Shown: in pieces, positions 17,560 through 27,188 of the stretch
Position numbering within the stretch: the first letter of the stretch is position 1
How the letters are laid out: each line of letters opens with the position of its first letter
Assembly (NCBI RefSeq): GCF_003259895.1
Contig: NZ_QLME01000005.1
Location: 94,983-158,982 of the forward strand
Direction: 5' to 3'
Length of the DNA stretch: 64,000 nt
From: Halanaerobium saccharolyticum
GTDB taxonomy: Bacteria > Bacillota > Halanaerobiia > Halanaerobiales > Halanaerobiaceae
Position numbers and translations under genes: made by a program
The notes under the pieces: generated by a model
Seen by the model: the letters and a program-made list of their open reading frames with translations, nothing else
Told to the model about the DNA's origin: nothing
The model's database searches: none

Positions 17560-19827
17560 ATGAAATTTATGAAAAAATTGAGAGTCAGACTCCGTAACTG
17601 GAGAAAAGAATATCTTGATTTTTCAACAAATACTTATAAAGTTATCTGGGCTGTCATTTTCTTTGTTTTGATTGCTCTGATTTTAAGTTTAGATTTGATT
17701 CCTAATCAAGTTGATTTAAGAGCAGGTCAGGTAAGTCAAAGTGATATTACTGCTCCCAGAACAATTACTTTTATTGATGAGAGCAGAACTTCTGAGTTGA
17801 GGCAGCGGGCTGCAGACACAGCTCCAAGAGTTTATGAAGAAGATAGTACTGTAGAAGAAGAAGTGATAAATAAGGTTAATAATTTATTTGAAGCTGTAAG
17901 TGAGAAAAGATCCTTTTTCTACAATAATAAAATCTCTCTGTCAGCAGAGTCTGAACAGGAATCGGAGCAAAATATTCAGGAAACAGAGAATCCTGAAGTT
18001 CAGGAGACTGATGGGACTGATAATGTTTTAACAACAGCTGAAATCGAAAACTTTGACCAGGATGAAATTAATGAAATCATAGGTCTGGTGAGGGAAGAAA
18101 TAGATTTTGAAATTAGCAGTGATAGTTTATCAACTTTAATTACTTTAAATAGTGATGAGTTAACTGAGCTGCAGGAGAGGGCACATAACCTTCTGCAGAA
18201 TAAATTAGGGAGTAGAATTTTACCTTCCGATCTACCTGAAGCTCGAGAAGAACTTCGCCAGAGTGCAATGGAAATGGATATTTCTCGAAGTAAGAGATTG
18301 GTTCTGGCAGAAATAGCTGAAACAGTTATTGCTGCGAATATGTTTTTGAATCAGGAAGCAACTACCAGCAGGAGACAGGAAGCTATTTCTGAAGTTGAAG
18401 CTGTAGAACAAACTGTCAGACAGGGCGAGATAATTGTTCGTAAGGGTGATGTCGTTACTGAATCAGATATAGATATTTTAGAAAGACTTGGACTGCAAAA
18501 AAGTGGAATTAATTATTATAATATTACAGGTAGAAACTTGATCAGTTTAATTCTTGTTTTACTGCTTGGATTTTATTTTTATAAATATCAGAAGTCAGTC
18601 TGGCAGGATAACAGCAAGCTGCTTTTAATTGAACTACTAATTTTAACTGTGGTTTTCTTTGCTAAAATATTAACCCTTTTCCAGAATCCATTTGTTGACT
18701 TTATGGTACCCACTGCTATGGCGTCAATACTTTTAACAGTTTTAATTGGCAGTGACACAGCCCTGATTACTACATTATTTATTAGTTTATTAATTGCACC
18801 CGTTTATGATATGAATTTCAATATAGTCTTAACCTCTTTTCTGGCTGGTTTAATAGGGATCTTTAGTGTAACTAAAGTTAAGGAGAGAGGAGATATTATA
18901 AGGGCTGGTTTAAATGTTAGTTTTATTTTAGTGTTTTTAATTGGCGGTCTTTCTTTAATGCAGCAAAATCAAGATTGGACATATTTAATCTGGTCAATTG
19001 GAGGCGGAATCGTTAATGGTCTTTTAGTAGGAGTGCTGGCCAATGGTCTGCTTCCATATCTGGAAGATTTATTTGATATGACAAGTTCTGTAAAGTTATT
19101 AGAGCTATCTAACCCCAGTCAACCGATTTTAAAAAGAATGCTGGTTGAAGCCCCGGGGACCTATCACCATAGTGTGATTGTTGGTAATTTGGCTGAAACA
19201 GCTGCCGAAGATGTAGGAGCTGATTCATTACTGGCAAGGGCTGCTGCTTATTATCATGATATAGGTAAATTAAAAAGACCTTACTTTTTTTCTGATAATC
19301 AGTTTGGAGGCGAAAACCCTCATGATAAGACTTCTCCAAATTTAAGTGCACTCATAATTAAATCACATGTTAAAGATGGGGTAGAAATGGCAGAAGAAAA
19401 TGGACTGCCCTCAAAAATTATTGATATTATAAAACAGCATCATGGCACAAATCTAATTTCCTATTTTTATCAGCAGGCGCTGCAGAATAATAAACATGAT
19501 GATATTGAAAAAAAAGATTTTCGCTATGATGGGCCTAAGCCTCAGAGTAGAGAAGCGGCTATTATTATGCTGGCTGACATTACAGAAGCAGCCCTGAGGT
19601 CCAAAAATTTCAATAAAAATAATCATGACCGAATTGAAGGCTTTGTTAGAGGTCTGGTTAAAGATAAGTTAATTGAAAATCAGCTTGATCAGTCAAACTT
19701 AACTTTAAGTGATTTAGATACAATAGTTAAAAGTTTTGTTAAAGTTTTAACCGGCATTTATCATCAACGAGTAGAATATCCGGAAAAATTGCTGAAAGAA
19801 ATGAAAGGCGGGAATAATAGTGATTAA
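17560..19827 (+). CDS. pgpH: 7TM-HD c-di-AMP phosphodiesterase PgpH (YqfF family)
   Basis: 755 codons. One membrane helix (residues about 25-45) is followed by a large extracellular domain with an acidic Glu/Gln/Ser-rich insert (residues 125-155). Seven membrane helices (about 322-500) and a cytosolic HD domain follow, with YHHSVIVGNLAE, YYHDIGK and IKQHHGTNL. PgpH hydrolyses c-di-AMP, a second messenger that controls potassium and osmolyte import. That is relevant if this is a salt-adapted organism. It overlaps ybeY by 8 bases. Confidence 0.94.
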   Translation: MKFMKKLRVRLRNWRKEYLDFSTNTYKVIWAVIFFVLIALILSLDLIPNQVDLRAGQVSQSDITAPRTITFIDESRTSELRQRAADTAPRVYEEDSTVEEEVINKVNNLFEAVSEKRSFFYNNKISLSAESEQESEQNIQETENPEVQETDGTDNVLTTAEIENFDQDEINEIIGLVREEIDFEISSDSLSTLITLNSDELTELQERAHNLLQNKLGSRILPSDLPEAREELRQSAMEMDISRSKRLVLAEIAETVIAANMFLNQEATTSRRQEAISEVEAVEQTVRQGEIIVRKGDVVTESDIDILERLGLQKSGINYYNITGRNLISLILVLLLGFYFYKYQKSVWQDNSKLLLIELLILTVVFFAKILTLFQNPFVDFMVPTAMASILLTVLIGSDTALITTLFISLLIAPVYDMNFNIVLTSFLAGLIGIFSVTKVKERGDIIRAGLNVSFILVFLIGGLSLMQQNQDWTYLIWSIGGGIVNGLLVGVLANGLLPYLEDLFDMTSSVKLLELSNPSQPILKRMLVEAPGTYHHSVIVGNLAETAAEDVGADSLLARAAAYYHDIGKLKRPYFFSDNQFGGENPHDKTSPNLSALIIKSHVKDGVEMAEENGLPSKIIDIIKQHHGTNLISYFYQQALQNNKHDDIEKKDFRYDGPKPQSREAAIIMLADITEAALRSKNFNKNNHDRIEGFVRGLVKDKLIENQLDQSNLTLSDLDTIVKSFVKVLTGIYHQRVEYPEKLLKEMKGGNNSD

Positions 19828-20251
19828 TGTAGATTTTAATAATCAGCAGAGTGAAGTGGAAATCAGTCAGGAAATGTTTTCACTTCTGGAAAAAGTAGTT
19901 GAGACTGCTGCTGAACTTGAAGGATACAGTGGGGGAGAAGTGAGCGTTGCCTTTGTTAGTAATCTCCAGATTAAAGAACTGAACCAAAAATATCGAGAAA
20001 AAAATGAAGCAACAGATGTACTTTCTTTTCCCATTGATGAAGAGATGCTTGGTGATATAATAATTTCTGCCCAGAGAGCTGCTGTGCAGGCCGAGGAATA
20101 TGGACATTCCTTAAAAAGAGAACTTGCTTATTTGACAGTTCACGGGATGCTGCATTTGTTTGGCTATGATCATCACAGCCAGGAAGAAAAAGATGAAATG
20201 CGGCAAAAAGAGGAAAGAGTTTTAACTGAACTCGATATCAGCAGAGATTAG
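19820..20251 (+). CDS. ybeY: endoribonuclease YbeY (16S rRNA maturation)
   Basis: 143 codons with a GTG start inside the end of pgpH, indicating translational coupling. The zinc-binding signature HGMLHLFGYDH is present, and NATDVLSFP-like EATDVLSFPI precedes it. YbeY takes part in 16S rRNA 3' end processing and 70S quality control. Neighbours phoH and era fit this role. Confidence 0.95.
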   Translation: MINVDFNNQQSEVEISQEMFSLLEKVVETAAELEGYSGGEVSVAFVSNLQIKELNQKYREKNEATDVLSFPIDEEMLGDIIISAQRAAVQAEEYGHSLKRELAYLTVHGMLHLFGYDHHSQEEKDEMRQKEERVLTELDISRD

Positions 20252-20260
20252 GTGTAATCA

Positions 20261-20962
20261 ATGTGGATTTTAAAAACTATAAATAGTTTTAATCATGCAA
20301 TTGCTGGTTTTATACATGCCATCAGGACTCAAAGAAATATGCAGCTCCATCTTATTGCTGCAATTTTTGTACTTGCTTTTAGTCTTTTCTTTGATTTAAG
20401 CAGATTGGAGCTGGGGCTGGTTATTATATCTATATCTCTGGTAATTTTTGCTGAGCTGGTTAATACAGCGGTAGAAGTTATTATTGATATTCTGACTCAA
20501 GATTACAGTTTCAAAGCAAGAATTGCTAAAAATATAAGTGCCGCTGCGGTTGTCATTACTGCTGGCAATGCGGTCTTCATTGCTTATCTAATTTTTTTTA
20601 ATAGGGCACAGGAATTATCATTAAACCTTATTTTTAATATTAGGCATGAGCCTCTGCATTTAATATTTATCAATCTATCATTAATTTTTATTCTGATTAT
20701 AGCTTTAAAATCAATTTTTAGCAGTGGAACACCACTCAAAGGTGGAATTGTCAGTGGCCATTCTGCCCTGGCAGCCTCCTCTGTGCTTATTATCTGGTTT
20801 CTAACAGAAAGTTTAATTGCTTTTTCACTGGCAGTTGTTCTTGCGTTTTTAACAGCACAGAGCAGATTGGAAGCAGGGACCCATTCTTTTAAAGAAATTT
20901 TATTGGGGACTATTCTTGGTATAATAATTACATTTATAATTTTTTATTACTTTAGTATCTAA
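20261..20962 (+). CDS. diacylglycerol/undecaprenol kinase fused to a PAP2-like phosphatase domain
   Basis: 233 codons. The first ~115 residues are a DgkA-type lipid kinase: three membrane helices with the conserved ELVNTAVE active-site motif. The C-terminal half adds membrane helices and PAP2-like motifs: VSGHSA in place of PSGH, and SRLEAGTHSFKE in place of SR-x5-H-x3-D. The PAP2 KX6RP motif is not evident. The fusion could phosphorylate and dephosphorylate undecaprenol or diacylglycerol in the membrane. Whether the PAP2 half is active is uncertain, as its motifs are degenerate. Confidence 0.82.
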   Translation: MWILKTINSFNHAIAGFIHAIRTQRNMQLHLIAAIFVLAFSLFFDLSRLELGLVIISISLVIFAELVNTAVEVIIDILTQDYSFKARIAKNISAAAVVITAGNAVFIAYLIFFNRAQELSLNLIFNIRHEPLHLIFINLSLIFILIIALKSIFSSGTPLKGGIVSGHSALAASSVLIIWFLTESLIAFSLAVVLAFLTAQSRLEAGTHSFKEILLGTILGIIITFIIFYYFSI

Positions 20963-20991
20963 TAATTTAGTTGACCGTGGAGGAATCAATA

Positions 20992-22251
20992 ATGTATTTA
21001 GAATTGTTTTCATTTTTTATCTTAATATTTTTATCTGCCTTTTTTTCTGGTTCTGAGACAGCTTTTATGTCTGTTAATAGAGTTAAAATCAAAGAAAAGG
21101 TTCAAAGAGGAGATGAACATGCTGCAAAAGTTGATAAACTGCTGCAGAATCAGACCAGATTGTTAACCACTATTTTAATTGGTAATAATTTGGTTAATAT
21201 TGCAGCTTCCTCCATAGCAACAGCTCTATCAATTGAGCTCTTTGGAAGTAAGGGAGTTGGAATCGCAACAGGTGTTGTTACATTATTAATCTTAATTTTT
21301 GGAGAAATAACCCCTAAGTCTCTGGGTAATAATAGAGCCTCTGATTATGCTAAGGCTGCTGCCGTGCCTTTATATTATCTAGAAATTATTTTGTCTCCTT
21401 TTATCTATCTCTTTACGAAGATTGTTAATCTCTTTGTTAAAGATAAGAGTTTAATTTCTTCAGCTTTTTTAAGTGAAGAAGAAATAAGAAGATTTGTTGA
21501 TGTAAGTCAGAGAGAGGGAGTAATTAAAGAAACGGAACAGGAAATGATCCAGAGTGTATTTGATTTTGATGATACACTGGTAAAAGAAATTATGGTACCC
21601 AGAATTGATATGGTATGTATAGAAAAAAATGCCTCCTTAACTGAATTAATTAAATTGGGAGTCGAAAAAGGGCATTCCAGAATTCCTGTGTTTGAAGAAT
21701 CTATCGACAATATTATTGGTTTAATTTATATTAAGGATCTTTTAGAATTAATATTAGCCGAAAAAGAAGAGGTTGATATTGAAAAATTTGTTAAACCAAT
21801 TTATTTTATTCCGGAAGGTAAACCGATTAATCAGCTTTTATCTGAAATGAAGGATAGAAAAGAACATATGGCAATTGTCGTAGATGAATATGGTGGAACT
21901 TCGGGTTTAATCACAATTGAAGATTTACTGGAAGAAATTGTTGGAGATATTCAGGATGAGTTTGACCTGGAAAAAAGTTATATTGAAGTTATTGATGATA
22001 ATAAACTGCTTCTTGATGGTAGAGTAGATATAGAGGAATTAAATAAATATTTAAGGGAACCTTTGGCTGAAAGTGATGATTATGAGACTGTAAGTGGTCT
22101 GGTTTTATATTATCTAAATCGCTTGCCGGTTCAGGGAGAAAAGTTAGAACTGGAAGATGTAACATTTGTCATTGAAAGTATTGTAGATAATAGAATTAGA
22201 AAAATTAAATTGATAAGTGAAGTAGAATTAAAACTAGAGGAAGAGGAATAA
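20992..22251 (+). CDS. hemolysin C/CorC family protein (CNNM, CBS pair, CorC_HlyC)
   Basis: 419 codons from ATG 20992; the strong GTGGAGGAA at 20977-20985 rejects the upstream TTG at 20971. A CNNM (DUF21) membrane domain (residues 1-185, FSGSETAFMSVNR) is followed by two CBS motifs (EIMVPRIDMVCIE; GHSRIPVFEE) and EYGGTSGLITIEDLLEEIVGDI. A C-terminal CorC_HlyC transporter-associated domain completes it. Members are linked to magnesium or cobalt efflux and membrane maintenance; the substrate cannot be told here. Confidence 0.92.
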   Translation: MYLELFSFFILIFLSAFFSGSETAFMSVNRVKIKEKVQRGDEHAAKVDKLLQNQTRLLTTILIGNNLVNIAASSIATALSIELFGSKGVGIATGVVTLLILIFGEITPKSLGNNRASDYAKAAAVPLYYLEIILSPFIYLFTKIVNLFVKDKSLISSAFLSEEEIRRFVDVSQREGVIKETEQEMIQSVFDFDDTLVKEIMVPRIDMVCIEKNASLTELIKLGVEKGHSRIPVFEESIDNIIGLIYIKDLLELILAEKEEVDIEKFVKPIYFIPEGKPINQLLSEMKDRKEHMAIVVDEYGGTSGLITIEDLLEEIVGDIQDEFDLEKSYIEVIDDNKLLLDGRVDIEELNKYLREPLAESDDYETVSGLVLYYLNRLPVQGEKLELEDVTFVIESIVDNRIRKIKLISEVELKLEEEE

Positions 22252-22269
22252 TATTGTAGAGGTGAGAAG

Positions 22270-23364
22270 ATGAAGTCGAAGTTATTTAGCCTGCTGATGC
22301 TATTGTTGACTGCCTTGTTGATTTTTACAGCCTGTAGTCCTCAATCTGGGGACCAGGTACAGCAGTCAGAGGAAGATGCTGCTCAGCAGGAAGAATTGAG
22401 TCAGGAAGATCTGAAAGAAGAAATCCAGAATATTGAAGAAGAATATGAAGCTGAAAGTCCAGAAGAAGACCAGGTCCAGGAAAATAATTATACTGCTGTT
22501 TCTCCTTTTACCGGACTACCAATTCCTCAAAATTATTATAAGCGAGCGGTAGCTGTTTCTATTGAAAATTCTCCGGCAGCCAGACCCCAGAGTGGTTTAG
22601 GAGAGGCTGAGATAGTTTATGAATTTATGTTAGAAGGTGGGATAACAAGATTTCTGGCAATTTATTGGCCTGAAGTTCCTGAAAAAATAGGTCCAATTAG
22701 AAGTGCCAGGCCGGCATTAATCGAAACGGCTCAATCCTATGGGGCTCTATTTTTACATGCTGGAGCCAGTCCGGATGGATTTGAGCTTTTACAGGCAGAC
22801 AATGTTCTGCATTTAGATCAAATTTATCAGAGCCAATATTTCTGGAGAAGCAGCAAAAGAAGGGCACCACATAACTTATATTCCGGTAAAGAACCACTAA
22901 ATACTTATTTAACTAATTTATCAGAAAAAGAATATCCGGAACAGTTTAACTTTTTAACAGCTTCTGTAGTCAGTGATTTTGAAGAAGCAGAAAATATTAG
23001 TATAGATTATTGGGGTTCATATGAAGTTTTATATGAATATAATAGTTTAGAAAATAGCTATTTAAGATTCTTAAATAGTAAGGATAATCCTCATCAGGTA
23101 GAAAGTGGAGACCAATTAAGAGCTAAAAATATTATAGTTCAGCATGTTCAAACTTCTACCAAAGACAGCCAGGATCGGCAGGATATTAATCTTGCTGCAG
23201 GTGGTGAGATGCAGTTATTTAGAGATGGAATAGTAATTAAAGGCAGCTGGGAAAACAGTAATGGGGAGATAACATATTTAGATGCTGCTGGTAATAAAAT
23301 TGAGATTAATCCAGGTCAGACCTGGATTCAGGTAGTTCCTAATGGAACTGAAATTACTTATTAA
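22270..23364 (+). CDS. DUF3048 (YerB-like) lipoprotein
   Basis: 364 codons. A lipoprotein signal is clear: KSKLFSLLMLLLTALLIFTAC with the lipobox cysteine at residue 21. An acidic Gln/Glu-rich linker (residues 24-70) and a DUF3048 domain follow, with SPFTGLPI, RPQSGLGEAEIVYE and IGPIRSARPALIETAQ. DUF3048 proteins are surface lipoproteins of unknown function. The acidic linker likely spans the cell wall. It lies between a CorC-like gene and cdd with short gaps, so co-transcription is likely. Confidence 0.92.
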   Translation: MKSKLFSLLMLLLTALLIFTACSPQSGDQVQQSEEDAAQQEELSQEDLKEEIQNIEEEYEAESPEEDQVQENNYTAVSPFTGLPIPQNYYKRAVAVSIENSPAARPQSGLGEAEIVYEFMLEGGITRFLAIYWPEVPEKIGPIRSARPALIETAQSYGALFLHAGASPDGFELLQADNVLHLDQIYQSQYFWRSSKRRAPHNLYSGKEPLNTYLTNLSEKEYPEQFNFLTASVVSDFEEAENISIDYWGSYEVLYEYNSLENSYLRFLNSKDNPHQVESGDQLRAKNIIVQHVQTSTKDSQDRQDINLAAGGEMQLFRDGIVIKGSWENSNGEITYLDAAGNKIEINPGQTWIQVVPNGTEITY

Positions 23365-23416
23365 AAGACTATGTAAATATATATTTATTTTAAAGCAATA
23401 TTGTGAGGTGTTAGTA

Positions 23417-23836
23417 ATGAAAAAAGAAATTAAAGAAAAAATGTTCAAAAAAGCTTTAGAAGCTCAAAAAAATGCATATGTGCCTTATTCAGACTTTCCT
23501 TTAGGAGCAGCAGTCTTAATGGAAGATGGTTCAATATATACTGGTGTAAATATCGAAAATGCATCGTTTGGATTAACAAATTGTGCCGAAAGATCAGCTA
23601 TTTTTACTGCTGTATCACAGGGTAAAAGAAAAATTGAAGCATTATTAATTGTTAGCTCTACAGAAAAGCCAGTGACTCCCTGTGGACCCTGTCGTCAGGT
23701 GATAAGTGAATTTGCTGATGGTGAGATTGAGATAATTATGATGACTGAAGAAGGAAAAGAACTGACAATGACCAACACAGAGCTGCTGCCAGGTGCTTTT
23801 AATGATTCTGCAATGGAGAAAAACAATGAGTTATAA
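23417..23836 (+). CDS. cdd: cytidine deaminase
   Basis: 139 codons from ATG 23417, preceded by GAGGTG. Zinc and catalytic motifs are CAERSA and PCGPCRQV, giving the three-cysteine ligand set of the small tetrameric form. NAYVPYSDFPLGAA is the N-terminal signature. It deaminates cytidine and deoxycytidine for pyrimidine salvage. Its last 11 bases overlap the era start, the classic dgkA-cdd-era order. Confidence 0.96.
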   Translation: MKKEIKEKMFKKALEAQKNAYVPYSDFPLGAAVLMEDGSIYTGVNIENASFGLTNCAERSAIFTAVSQGKRKIEALLIVSSTEKPVTPCGPCRQVISEFADGEIEIIMMTEEGKELTMTNTELLPGAFNDSAMEKNNEL

Positions 23837-24707
23837 ATCAGGCTTTGTAACAGTTATTGGCAGACCAAATGTTGGCAAATCAACTCTGGTTAATACTTTG
23901 GTTGGAGAAAAAATAAATATCATTTCTCCCAGACCACAGACTACTAGAAACAGTATTAAAGCAATTTATACAGAGGATGATGGACAGATAATTTTTATTG
24001 ATACACCGGGTATACACCAGCCTCGTAATGAGCTGGATAAATTTATGCAGGATGAAGCATATAATAGTTTAGATGGAATTGATGTAATTATTTTTATTTT
24101 AGATGGAAGTACTTACTGGGGTAAAAATGATCAGTTAATCTATGATCAGATAAAAAATAGTGAGCAGGAAATTATCTATGTTATGAATAAAATAGATAAA
24201 ATTTCAAATAAAGAACTAATAAAAAAGCAGAAAGATTACAGCCAGAAGGTAGGTAAAGAGGTTGTTCCAATTTCAGCTCTAAATAACAAGAATGTGGATA
24301 ATTTGTTATCTGAAATTCTTTCAAAACTACCTGAAGGTCCTCAGTATTATCCAGAAGATATGATAACAGATCAAATAGAAAGATTTGTTTTTGCAGAAAT
24401 GATCCGGGAGAAGATTTTTTATCTGACCCGGGAAGAGGTGCCTTATGGGGTAGCTGTTTTAGTTGAAGAAGTTAAAGAGAGAAAAAATGATGATTATTAT
24501 ATCAGGGCCAATATTTATGTAGAAAAAAAATCACATAAAGGGATTATTATTGGTAAAAATGGTAAGATGTTAAAGAAAATTGGGCAGCAGGCCAGGAAAG
24601 AAATAGAAGACCTAATGCAGACCAAGGTTTATCTTGATCTCTGGGTTAAAGTCTTAAAGGACTGGCGAGAAAAAGATAATCTGCTTAAAAGAATGGGTTA
24701 TAAATAA
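23826..24707 (+). CDS. era: GTPase Era
   Basis: 293 codons from ATG 23826 inside the cdd 3' end; a weak GGAG lies about 8 bases upstream. GTPase motifs are GRPNVGKST, DTPGIH and NKIDK. A C-terminal KH domain with HKGIIIGKNGKMLKKIG binds the 3' end of 16S rRNA. Era couples cell-cycle signals to 30S maturation, fitting with ybeY and phoH upstream. Confidence 0.97.
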   Translation: MSYKSGFVTVIGRPNVGKSTLVNTLVGEKINIISPRPQTTRNSIKAIYTEDDGQIIFIDTPGIHQPRNELDKFMQDEAYNSLDGIDVIIFILDGSTYWGKNDQLIYDQIKNSEQEIIYVMNKIDKISNKELIKKQKDYSQKVGKEVVPISALNNKNVDNLLSEILSKLPEGPQYYPEDMITDQIERFVFAEMIREKIFYLTREEVPYGVAVLVEEVKERKNDDYYIRANIYVEKKSHKGIIIGKNGKMLKKIGQQARKEIEDLMQTKVYLDLWVKVLKDWREKDNLLKRMGYK

Positions 24708-24711
24708 ATTT

Positions 24712-24740
24712 TTGCAGGACTATGACAAACTTTGTAGAAT
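24712..24740 (+). promoter_or_regulatory. candidate deoC promoter with small palindrome
   Basis: TTGCAG (24712-24717) and TAGAAT (24735-24740) are exactly 17 bases apart. ACAAA-C-TTTGT (24725-24735), a perfect short dyad, abuts the -10 and may be an operator. Confidence 0.5.
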
Positions 24741-24790
24741 ATGAATATTGATAAAGCAAAAATATAAGAATTTAAGGAGTGGTTTTAAAA

Positions 24791-25474
24791 ATGGCGATCA
24801 AACCTCGTGATATGGCTAAAATGATTGACCATACAAATCTGAGTCCGACGGCAACTGTGGACGAAATCAAAGAATTATGTGAGGAAGCAAAAGAGCATGA
24901 ATTTGCATCTGTATGTGTAAATCCTATATATGTTCCCTTATCTGCAAAATTATTGGAAGAAAGTTCAGTTAAGGTCTGCACTGTAGTTGGTTTTCCTCTG
25001 GGAGCAAATACTACCGAAGTTAAATCTTATGAAACCAGAAATGCTATCAAAAATGGTGCCCAGGAAATTGATATGGTAATGAATATAGGGGCCTTTAAAT
25101 CTGGAGCTTATGAGATTTTCAAAGCTGATATTAAAGCTGTAGTAGATGCTACTAAAAAAGCAGGTGTTAGCTCTGATATTATTGTGAAAGTTATTCTGGA
25201 GTGCTGTTATCTGGATGAAGAAGAAATTGTTAAGGCCTGTGAGATTGCAAAAGACGCAGGAGTTGATTTTGTTAAAACTTCAACAGGTTTTGGTGATTAT
25301 GGAGCCAGAGTTGAAGATGTGAGTATTATGCGTAAAACTGTTGGTCGAGATGTTGGGGTTAAGGCTTCAGGTGGAATCAAAAACTTTGAACAGGCTTTAG
25401 AAATGCTTGATGCCGGCGCAAACCGAATTGGTGCAAGTTCTGGCGTAACAATCGTAACAGATGATGAAGAATAA
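24791..25474 (+). CDS. deoC: deoxyribose-phosphate aldolase
   Basis: 227 codons from ATG 24791. AAGGAGTG lies 12 bases upstream, and the GTG at 24779 would overlap it. The Schiff-base lysine lies in FVKTSTGF, with KASGGIKN following as the second conserved lysine. [11 protein letters not shown] is the N-terminal signature. It splits deoxyribose 5-phosphate into glyceraldehyde 3-phosphate and acetaldehyde, a logical partner for cytidine deaminase in nucleoside catabolism. Confidence 0.96.
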   Translation: MAIKPRDMAKMIDHTNLSPTATVDEIKELCEEAKEHEFASVCVNPIYVPLSAKLLEESSVKVCTVVGFPLGANTTEVKSYETRNAIKNGAQEIDMVMNIGAFKSGAYEIFKADIKAVVDATKKAGVSSDIIVKVILECCYLDEEEIVKACEIAKDAGVDFVKTSTGFGDYGARVEDVSIMRKTVGRDVGVKASGGIKNFEQALEMLDAGANRIGASSGVTIVTDDEE

Positions 25475-25489
25475 CGGGAGTTGAATTAA

Positions 25490-26257
25490 GTGGCAACTTT
25501 TGAGACGGAAGCATTAGTCTTAAAGCAATTTGATTTAGGTGAATCAGATCGTCTGATTACTTTATATACCAGAGAAAAAGGTAAATTAAAGGCTGTAGCA
25601 AGAGGAGCCCGGAAGGGGAACAAATCTCGTTCCGGTCTTGTTTTGCCCTTTAGTTATCATGATTTCACCTTATATCAGGGAAAATCACTGGCTAAAATAA
25701 ATCATATCGAATCTATTGCAATGAACACCAAACTAAGAGAAGACCTTGATTATATGGCTTATGCCAGTGTTGTTTCCGAATATGTAGAACGGGCCGGGCT
25801 GGAAGATGAAGCTGATCAGGCTCTTTTTTCTCTTTTAGCTGTTATTTTAGAGAAAATGGCTGCGGCTGAAAGGGGAGAGCTTTTATTTTATTTGACTGTT
25901 TTCAAGGCGAAGTTACTACTGCTGCTGGGGGTTAAACCAGAAATTGAGAATTGTACAGTTTGTGGAGAAAAAGTTGAGCTTAAAGGCTCAACCCCACTCA
26001 GTGTAGAAGAAGGTGGTTCAATCTGCAAAAATTGTTTTAAAGATAGTAATTATAAATATACCCTTTTTTCTTTAAATGAAATGAGAGCCCTTTATAAAAT
26101 TACTTTCGCCGAAATTTCTAAATTAAAGCCGGAACATTTTTCTCATCAAATTTTAGAGAAAATTAATGAGCTATCAGAAAAATTTCTGATTTATCATCTT
26201 GATTTAAAACCTAAATCATTATCATTTCTTTATACAATCAGGAAAATGAATAGTTGA
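25490..26257 (+). CDS. recO: DNA repair protein RecO
   Basis: 255 codons with GTG start after CGGGAG. An N-terminal OB fold (TEALVLKQFDLGESDRLIT) and a C-terminal zinc site of paired cysteines (CTVCG and CKNC, residues 160-186) are visible. RecO loads RecA with RecR on SSB-coated gaps. The location between era and glyQ is standard. A terminator follows. Confidence 0.95.
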   Translation: MATFETEALVLKQFDLGESDRLITLYTREKGKLKAVARGARKGNKSRSGLVLPFSYHDFTLYQGKSLAKINHIESIAMNTKLREDLDYMAYASVVSEYVERAGLEDEADQALFSLLAVILEKMAAAERGELLFYLTVFKAKLLLLLGVKPEIENCTVCGEKVELKGSTPLSVEEGGSICKNCFKDSNYKYTLFSLNEMRALYKITFAEISKLKPEHFSHQILEKINELSEKFLIYHLDLKPKSLSFLYTIRKMNS

Positions 26258-26268
26258 TTAAATTTGAG

Positions 26269-26297
26269 CCTTGTCCTGAAGGATAAGGTTTTATTTT
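26269..26297 (+). terminator. terminator after recO
   Basis: CCTTGTCC and GGATAAGG pair (one G-T) around the loop TGAA, followed by TTTTATTTT. Confidence 0.85.
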
Positions 26298-26337
26298 AAT
26301 GAAAAATATTAAAAAGAGTACGAGAGGAAGTGCATTT

Positions 26338-27186
26338 ATGAATTTCCAGGAAATTATATTTTCGTTGGATAAATTTTGGAGTGAACAGGGATGTGTAATT
26401 GAACAACCCTATGATACTGAGGTAGGTGCAGGAACAATGAGTCCTTCCACTTTTTTGCGTTCGCTGGGAAAAGAAGGATGGGATACTGCTTATGTCCAGC
26501 CCTGCCGTCGACCTACTGATGGCCGCTATGGTGATAACCCTTATCGTCTGCAGAGATATTTTCAGTATCAAGTAATTATGAAACCATCACCTGATAATAT
26601 TCAGGAGATTTATTTAGATAGTTTACGAGCCCTGGGTATTGAACCTGAAAAACATGATATTCGTTTTGTAGAAGATAATTGGGAGTCGCCCACTCTTGGA
26701 GCCTGGGGTCTGGGCTGGGAAGTCTGGCTTGATGGTATGGAAATTACTCAGTTTACTTATTTTCAGCAGGTTGGTGGTTTTAAAGCCGATCCAGTTACAG
26801 TAGAGATCACCTATGGTTTAGAGAGAATAGCTATGTATTTACAGGAAGTTGAAAATGTGTATGATTTAACCTGGGTTGAAGGTGTTAAATATCGAAAAAT
26901 ATATCATCAAAACGAGGTTGAGCAGTCTAAGTATAATTTTGAAGTTGCAGACATCGATCGTTTATTTGATTTATTTGACATTTATGAAGCAGAAGCTGAA
27001 AACTCTCTGGCAGCAGAACTACCTTTAGCTGCCTATGATTATACGCTTAAATGTTCACATACATTTAATCTTTTAGATGCCCGGGGAGCAATTAGTGTAA
27101 CTGAAAGAACAAGATTTATTAAAAGAGTTAGAAAACTGGCTCATGCATGTGCAGCCAGCTATTTAGACTCAGGAGAGCAGGAGTGA
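26338..27186 (+). CDS. glyQ: glycyl-tRNA synthetase alpha subunit
   Basis: 282 codons from ATG 26338, with AGAGGAAGTG upstream; the earlier ATG at 26299 is inside the terminator tail and lacks a ribosome site. Catalytic class II core of the alpha2beta2 enzyme: [20 protein letters not shown] and [19 protein letters not shown] are split motifs of GlyQ. It charges tRNA-Gly with GlyS, encoded 2 bp downstream. No T-box leader was seen in the upstream 80 bases. Confidence 0.97.
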   Translation: MNFQEIIFSLDKFWSEQGCVIEQPYDTEVGAGTMSPSTFLRSLGKEGWDTAYVQPCRRPTDGRYGDNPYRLQRYFQYQVIMKPSPDNIQEIYLDSLRALGIEPEKHDIRFVEDNWESPTLGAWGLGWEVWLDGMEITQFTYFQQVGGFKADPVTVEITYGLERIAMYLQEVENVYDLTWVEGVKYRKIYHQNEVEQSKYNFEVADIDRLFDLFDIYEAEAENSLAAELPLAAYDYTLKCSHTFNLLDARGAISVTERTRFIKRVRKLAHACAASYLDSGEQE

Positions 27187-27188
27187 TA

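Noticed and set aside
26258..26337. possible T-box leaders before glyQ, and also before hisS (54636-54748)
   Set aside because: Neither region is long enough nor contains the T-box TGGNACC segment; both hold ordinary terminators of the preceding gene.
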